Shown: positions 59,873 through 64,000 of the stretch, piece by piece
Numbering within the stretch: position 1 is the stretch's first letter
Layout: every line of letters starts with the position of its first letter
NCBI RefSeq assembly: GCF_018494055.1
Contig: NZ_JABBFQ010000011.1
Coordinates: 32,617 to 96,616, forward strand
Direction of reading: 5' to 3'
From: Rosenbergiella epipactidis
Lineage (GTDB): Bacteria > Pseudomonadota > Gammaproteobacteria > Enterobacterales > Enterobacteriaceae
DNA length: 64,000 bases
Translations under genes and position numbers: made by a program
The notes under the pieces: generated by a model
Seen by the model: the letters and a program-made list of their open reading frames with translations, nothing else
Databases searched by the model: none
Told to the model about the DNA's origin: nothing

Positions 59873-60385
59873 ATGGAGACTCCCGTCCAGCGCAAAGAGG
59901 TTACGTACGCACAGTTATTACAACGCGCAGTATGGATACTTGGACAACGTGACCATGGAACAGAAGAGTTACGGGAAAAGCTGCGTTTAGCGGTTGCAAG
60001 GAAGTCGTTACGTGAAACCACTACGCAGTTTTGGGTTGCTGAAGAGACTTTAGAAAGCGTTATGCAGTGGTGCGTGGAGCAGGGCTACTTAAATGATGAG
60101 CGCTTTTGCCAACAATTTATCCAACAACGTAGCCGCAGAGGCTATGGCCCCCAGCGAATTAGCCAAGATTTGCAACGCAAACAGATCCCGTCATCGATAG
60201 CCCAAGACGCGTTACGCCATACTGACGTGGATTGGCAGCAGTGCGCGCAAGAGGTTGCAGAGAAAAAAGCCGGGCGACATTGGCCCACGAGTTATCCGGA
60301 AAAAGCGAAGTTACAACGTTATCTTTACAGCAGAGGCTTTCAAAGCGAAGATATCCGTGCTGTTTTTGAAAATATTTCCTCGTGA
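59873..60385 (+). CDS. recX: RecA regulator RecX
   Basis: Modulates RecA filaments. It is 170 residues with the RecX repeats: AVWILGQRDHGTEELREKLRL, then GYLNDERFCQQFIQQRSRRGYGPQRISQDL. Full length. Transcribed by read-through of the terminator after recA. Confidence 0.94.
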   Translation: METPVQRKEVTYAQLLQRAVWILGQRDHGTEELREKLRLAVARKSLRETTTQFWVAEETLESVMQWCVEQGYLNDERFCQQFIQQRSRRGYGPQRISQDLQRKQIPSSIAQDALRHTDVDWQQCAQEVAEKKAGRHWPTSYPEKAKLQRYLYSRGFQSEDIRAVFENISS

Positions 60386-60522
60386 ATAAGATTGAGATTT
60401 TACTTCGCAGTGAAGAAAACTTATCTTATTGAGACTTTTAGTTCCCTATCATAAGTCGACTGTGAGCATTCCAGTGACCTAGATGTAACGGAACGTCTGT
60501 TAAGCATGATACCAGGACATTT

Positions 60523-63153
60523 ATGAGCAAGAGTACTGCAGAGATTCGTCAGACGTTTCTCGATTTTTTCCAAAGCAAAGGCCACCAAATTGTTGCTAGC
60601 AGCTCGCTAGTGCCAAACAATGACCCAACGTTACTCTTTACTAACGCAGGGATGAATCAGTTCAAGGATGTGTTCCTCGGTCAAGATAAACGTGATTATT
60701 CACGTGCGACCACCTCACAGCGTTGTGTCCGTGCAGGCGGAAAACATAATGACCTCGAAAACGTTGGTTATACCGCACGCCACCACACCTTCTTTGAAAT
60801 GCTCGGTAACTTCAGTTTCGGTGACTATTTCAAACGTGAAGCCATTTCATTTGCCTGGGAACTTCTGACCAGTGCGCAATGGTTTAATTTACCCAAAGAG
60901 CGCTTGTGGGTAACCGTTTACGAGACCGACGACGAAGCCTGGAATATCTGGGAAAAAGAGATTGGTGTTCCCGCTGAACGCATTATTCGTATTGGCGATA
61001 ATAAAGGCAGTGCCTATGCCTCTGACAACTTCTGGCAGATGGGTGATACCGGGCCGTGTGGCCCTTGTAGCGAAATATTCTACGATCATGGCGACCATAT
61101 CTGGGGCGGACCTCCAGGTTCTGCTGAAGAAGACGGTGACCGCTATATCGAAATCTGGAATATCGTCTTCATGCAGTTTAACCGCCAAGCTGACGGCACA
61201 ATGCTTCCGCTGCCAAAACCGTCCGTTGATACGGGGATGGGCTTAGAACGTATTTCTGCGGTGCTACAACACGTCAACTCGAACTACGATATTGATTTAT
61301 TCCAAAAACTCATTGCTTCCGTGGCACAGGTGACTGGAACACAAGACTTAACGAATAAATCGTTACGCGTTATCGCTGACCATATCCGTTCTTGTGCCTT
61401 CTTAATCGCTGACGGTGTCGTGCCTTCTAATGAGAACCGCGGTTATGTCCTTCGTCGGATTATTCGTCGCGCAGTTCGCCACGGCAACATGTTAGGTGCG
61501 CAACAGAGTTTCTTCTATAAATTAGTGCAGCCGCTCATCGATGTGATGGGAAGCGCGGGCGATGAACTACGCCAACAACAGCAACATGTTGAGAGCGTAT
61601 TAAAAGCTGAAGAAGAACAGTTCGCCAAAACTTTAGAACGTGGTCTAGCACTGCTCGATGAAGAGCTTGCTGCACTGCAAGGCGATACCCTTCAGGGTGA
61701 GATCGTCTTCCGCCTTTACGACACCTTCGGTTTCCCTGCTGACTTAACGGCAGATGTTTGCCGTGAGCGCGATTTAAAAATTGATGAAGCGGGCTTCGAA
61801 GCCGCAATGGAAGCCCAGCGCCAACGCGCACGTCAAGCGAGTGGCTTCAGTGCCGATTACAATGCGCAAATTCGTGTTGAGAAAGAGGGCGAATTTAAGG
61901 GGTATGACCAGCTGTCGTTCCCAGCAACCGTTAGCGAAATTTTTGTCGACGGACAATCTGTACCAACATTGCTACCTGGGCAATCAGCGGTGGTGATACT
62001 CGACAAAACGCCATTCTATGGCGAGTCAGGTGGACAGGTTGGTGATACCGGTATTATCTCGACAGAGCAGGGTGAGTTTACCGTTGAAGATACCCAAAAA
62101 TACGGTAAGAGCCCAGGCCATTTAGGGCGTCTCACCACGGGTGAGCTGCAAGTCGGACAACAGGTCAATGCTCAAGTCGATGAGGCTAGACGGGCCAAGA
62201 TCCGCTTAAACCACTCAGCAACACACTTATTGCATGCCGCCTTGCGCCAAGTGCTTGGGGACCATGTTGCGCAGAAAGGCTCATTGGTTAACGATAAATA
62301 CCTGCGTTTCGATTTCTCCCATAACGAAGCAATGAGCGAGCAGCAACTCCGTCGCGTTACAGAGATTGTTAACCAACAAATCCGCCTTAACCTGCCTGTC
62401 ACCACTGAGATCATGGATATCGAAGATGCCAAGCAAAAAGGTGCCATGGCCCTATTTGGTGAGAAATACGACCAGCAGGTACGGGTATTGACCATGGGCG
62501 ACTTCTCGGTCGAACTCTGCGGAGGCACTCACGCGCAGCGTACGGGCGATATTGGATTATTTGTGCTGGATTCAGAGTCGGGGACAGCGGCAGGGGTACG
62601 TCGTATCGAAGCCTTCACCGGTCAGCGCGCGCTGGATACCGTATTTGCGGCACAGGATCAACTGACGCAAATAGCACAACTGATCAAAGCAAATAGCACT
62701 AATCTTAATGACAAGGTGAAAGCGCTAGCCGAACATACTCGTGTGCTTGAAAAACAGGTTCAGCAGCTTAAAGACCAGCAGGCGGCACAGAAAAGTGCTT
62801 CTTTGGCTGATCAGGTGAGCGAGATTAATGGCGTAAAAGTGCTGGTCAGTGAGTTACCTTCTCTCGATCCCAAGCTGCTTCGCACCATGGTCGATGATCT
62901 GAAAAATCAATTAGGTTCAGCAATTATTGTATTAGGTACAACAAGCGAAGATAAAGTTTCACTTATTGTTGGGGTCACGAAAGACCTCACTGATCGCGTT
63001 AAAGCAGGTGAACTTATTGGGCTTATCGCACCGAAAGTCGGTGGCAAAGGGGGCGGTCGACCGGATATGGCGCAAGCAGGTGGTAATTTGCCAGACGCGC
63101 TAACCGCAACGCTTGCAGAAGTGCCTGAGATTATTTCTAATAAATTACAATAA
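60523..63153 (+). CDS. alaS: Alanyl-tRNA synthetase AlaS
   Basis: Charges tRNA(Ala). It is 876 residues, full length: class II aminoacylation domain ([47 protein letters not shown]), an editing domain with the [12 protein letters not shown] motif and the CGGTH ([16 protein letters not shown]) zinc site, and the C-terminal coiled-coil region ([14 protein letters not shown]). Start [16 protein letters not shown] is the family start. Confidence 0.98.
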   Translation: MSKSTAEIRQTFLDFFQSKGHQIVASSSLVPNNDPTLLFTNAGMNQFKDVFLGQDKRDYSRATTSQRCVRAGGKHNDLENVGYTARHHTFFEMLGNFSFGDYFKREAISFAWELLTSAQWFNLPKERLWVTVYETDDEAWNIWEKEIGVPAERIIRIGDNKGSAYASDNFWQMGDTGPCGPCSEIFYDHGDHIWGGPPGSAEEDGDRYIEIWNIVFMQFNRQADGTMLPLPKPSVDTGMGLERISAVLQHVNSNYDIDLFQKLIASVAQVTGTQDLTNKSLRVIADHIRSCAFLIADGVVPSNENRGYVLRRIIRRAVRHGNMLGAQQSFFYKLVQPLIDVMGSAGDELRQQQQHVESVLKAEEEQFAKTLERGLALLDEELAALQGDTLQGEIVFRLYDTFGFPADLTADVCRERDLKIDEAGFEAAMEAQRQRARQASGFSADYNAQIRVEKEGEFKGYDQLSFPATVSEIFVDGQSVPTLLPGQSAVVILDKTPFYGESGGQVGDTGIISTEQGEFTVEDTQKYGKSPGHLGRLTTGELQVGQQVNAQVDEARRAKIRLNHSATHLLHAALRQVLGDHVAQKGSLVNDKYLRFDFSHNEAMSEQQLRRVTEIVNQQIRLNLPVTTEIMDIEDAKQKGAMALFGEKYDQQVRVLTMGDFSVELCGGTHAQRTGDIGLFVLDSESGTAAGVRRIEAFTGQRALDTVFAAQDQLTQIAQLIKANSTNLNDKVKALAEHTRVLEKQVQQLKDQQAAQKSASLADQVSEINGVKVLVSELPSLDPKLLRTMVDDLKNQLGSAIIVLGTTSEDKVSLIVGVTKDLTDRVKAGELIGLIAPKVGGKGGGRPDMAQAGGNLPDALTATLAEVPEIISNKLQ

Positions 63154-63174
63154 GTTAAGTTTATTTCCTTAATG

Positions 63175-63200
63175 GCCCAACAAACCCGGTTGGGCTTATT
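63175..63200 (+). terminator. alaS terminator
   Basis: Stem GCCCAA / TTGGGC (63175-63180 and 63190-63195) with a 9-base loop and TTATTATAA after it. The T run is weak, so some read-through to csrA is possible. Confidence 0.6.
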
Positions 63201-63394
63201 ATAAAATCATTTAATGAATCTCTTGATAAAGTCAGGTAAGAACTCTGTATTTCGGCTAAACTATTATCAAGCATGAGTTATTACGGATTGAGTGAATTTT
63301 ATTAATAAAATACGGTCCTAATTACTTAGCGTTAACGATGGATGTGCCGGGTTGCGCAGAGACCCGACTCTTTTAATCTTTCAAGGAGCAAAGA

Positions 63395-63580
63395 ATGCTT
63401 ATTCTAACTCGTCGAGTTGGTGAAACCCTCATGATCGGTGATGAGGTTACAGTGACGGTACTCGGTGTCAAAGGGAACCAAGTAAGAATTGGTGTTAATG
63501 CACCTAAAGAGGTTTCGGTGCACCGTGAAGAGATTTACCAACGCATCCAAGCTGAAAAAACTCAGGATTCTGAGTATTAA
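63395..63580 (+). CDS. csrA: Carbon storage regulator CsrA
   Basis: RNA-binding global regulator, 61 residues: [48 protein letters not shown]. Binds GGA-containing loops in target mRNAs and controls glycogen, motility and biofilm; it often also acts on fimbriae and T6SS (general knowledge). The ribosome site is CAAGGAG. A strong terminator follows. Confidence 0.97.
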   Translation: MLILTRRVGETLMIGDEVTVTVLGVKGNQVRIGVNAPKEVSVHREEIYQRIQAEKTQDSEY

Positions 63581-63613
63581 TTTATCTGCACTTACCAGGG
63601 GCAGGTTACTGAG

Positions 63614-63653
63614 CGGCTGTGAAACATAATTATGTTTGCAGCCGTTTTTTTTT
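63614..63653 (+). terminator. csrA rho-independent terminator
   Basis: Long stem with CGGCTG / CAGCCG ends (63614-63619 and 63639-63644) continuing inward through AAACATA / TATGTTT, then nine T. Strong. Confidence 0.92.
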
Positions 63654-63733
63654 GCTTTAGAAAAGCAAAACGCCGAGTAAATGTGCTAATTGCTGCGGTT
63701 TTGTGCAAACAAACAATCTTCTCGAAAAAGTGT

Positions 63734-63761
63734 TTGACTTATAAGTCGGGGAAAGTAATAT
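63734..63761 (+). promoter_or_regulatory. Promoter of the tRNA-Ser/tRNA-Arg unit
   Basis: -35 TTGACT (63734-63739) and -10 TAATAT (63756-63761) with a 16-base spacer, followed by a GC-rich GCGCC discriminator as is usual for growth-rate-controlled stable RNA promoters. Confidence 0.75.
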
Positions 63762-63825
63762 GTGCGCCAACGCAGCAACGAACGGCAACGTAAGTTTCCC
63801 TCTGTGCTAAGTTAAGAAGTAAATT

Positions 63826-63918
63826 GGTGAGGTGGCCGAGAGGCTGAAGGCGCTCCCCTGCTAAGGGAGTATGCGGTCAAAAGCTGCATCGAGGGTTCGA
63901 ATCCCTCCCTCACCGCCA
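63826..63918 (+). tRNA. serV: tRNA-Ser (GCT)
   Basis: 93-base tRNA with a long variable arm. The acceptor stem is GGTGAGG paired to CCTCACC, the anticodon GCT is at 63860-63862, the T-loop GGTTCGAATCC is intact and CCA is encoded. Follows csrA as in E. coli (serV). Confidence 0.97.
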
Positions 63919-63923
63919 TTTAC

Positions 63924-64000
63924 GCATCCGTAGCTCAGCTGGATAGAGTACTCGGCTACGAACCGAGCGGTCGGAGGTTCGAATCCTCCCGGATGCACCA
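63924..64000 (+). tRNA. argV: tRNA-Arg (ACG)
   Basis: 77-base tRNA with acceptor stem GCATCCG / CGGATGC, anticodon ACG at 63958-63960 (A34 is edited to inosine), TTCGAATC T-loop and encoded CCA. It ends at the last base of the window. In E. coli several argV-type copies follow serV, so further copies beyond the edge are likely. Confidence 0.97.

Overview
The window is a chromosomal segment of a gammaproteobacterium of the order Enterobacterales. It carries a core backbone in near-enterobacterial order (queE, queD, cysJIH, cysG-cysDNC, ygbE, ftsB, ispDF, truD, surE, pcm, nlpD, rpoS, mutS; then mltB, pncC, recA, recX, alaS, csrA, tRNA-Ser, tRNA-Arg), with proteins very close to their E. coli counterparts. 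The placement of cysG directly before cysDNC and the accessory content suggest an Erwiniaceae-like genus (Pantoea/Erwinia/Tatumella/Rosenbergiella type), but the genus is an inference that I cannot fix from sequence alone.

Layout. 1-0.6 kb: the 3' end of a TadG-like pilus protein. 0.6-1.65 kb: queuosine precursor genes queE and queD, converging. 1.9-11.8 kb: assimilatory sulfate reduction (cysJIH, cysG for siroheme, cysDNC for sulfate activation), interrupted by an oppositely oriented Iap-like M28 peptidase whose active-site glutamates are gone. 11.8-18.5 kb: ygbE, ftsB, ispD, ispF, truD, surE, pcm, nlpD and rpoS, all forward and tightly packed. 18.6-21.1 kb: mutS, convergent with rpoS.

21.1-27.7 kb is an AT-rich accessory island. 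It holds decayed gene fragments (a frameshifted ORF, a truncated Fic protein, another broken ORF), an orphan gene with a CoiA-like cysteine cluster, and a complete four-gene His-Xaa-Ser system (hxsD-hxsB-hxsC-hxsA). In this system two radical SAM enzymes and a small partner are translationally coupled to a secreted protein bearing a tandem His-Xaa-Ser core and a peptidoglycan-binding-like C-terminus. The chemistry and function of this system are, as far as I know, not established. It is one of the two most interesting loci here.

27.7-53 kb is a type VI secretion system split by a chaperone-usher fimbrial operon. Leftward: tssF, tssG, tssA, a fimbrial tip-adhesin-like gene, a GlcNAc-type glycosyltransferase, a DUF1795 (EagR-like) gene and a flavin reductase. 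Rightward: pilin, chaperone, usher and minor pilin, then tssB, tssC, hcp, tssJ, tssK, tssL (with OmpA domain), tssM, vgrG, a PAAR gene, an unknown gene and tssE. All core Tss components are present except the ClpV/TssH ATPase. No effector/immunity pair is obvious. The interleaving and the short fimbria-tssB gap suggest that fimbriae and the T6SS are co-expressed, perhaps for contact-dependent attachment and injection.

53-56.8 kb: a LuxR-type HTH regulator followed by a classical autotransporter with an 8 x 18-bp Pro-rich tandem repeat. 56.9-64 kb returns to core genes, with a textbook LexA-controlled recA promoter and two tRNA genes at the right edge.
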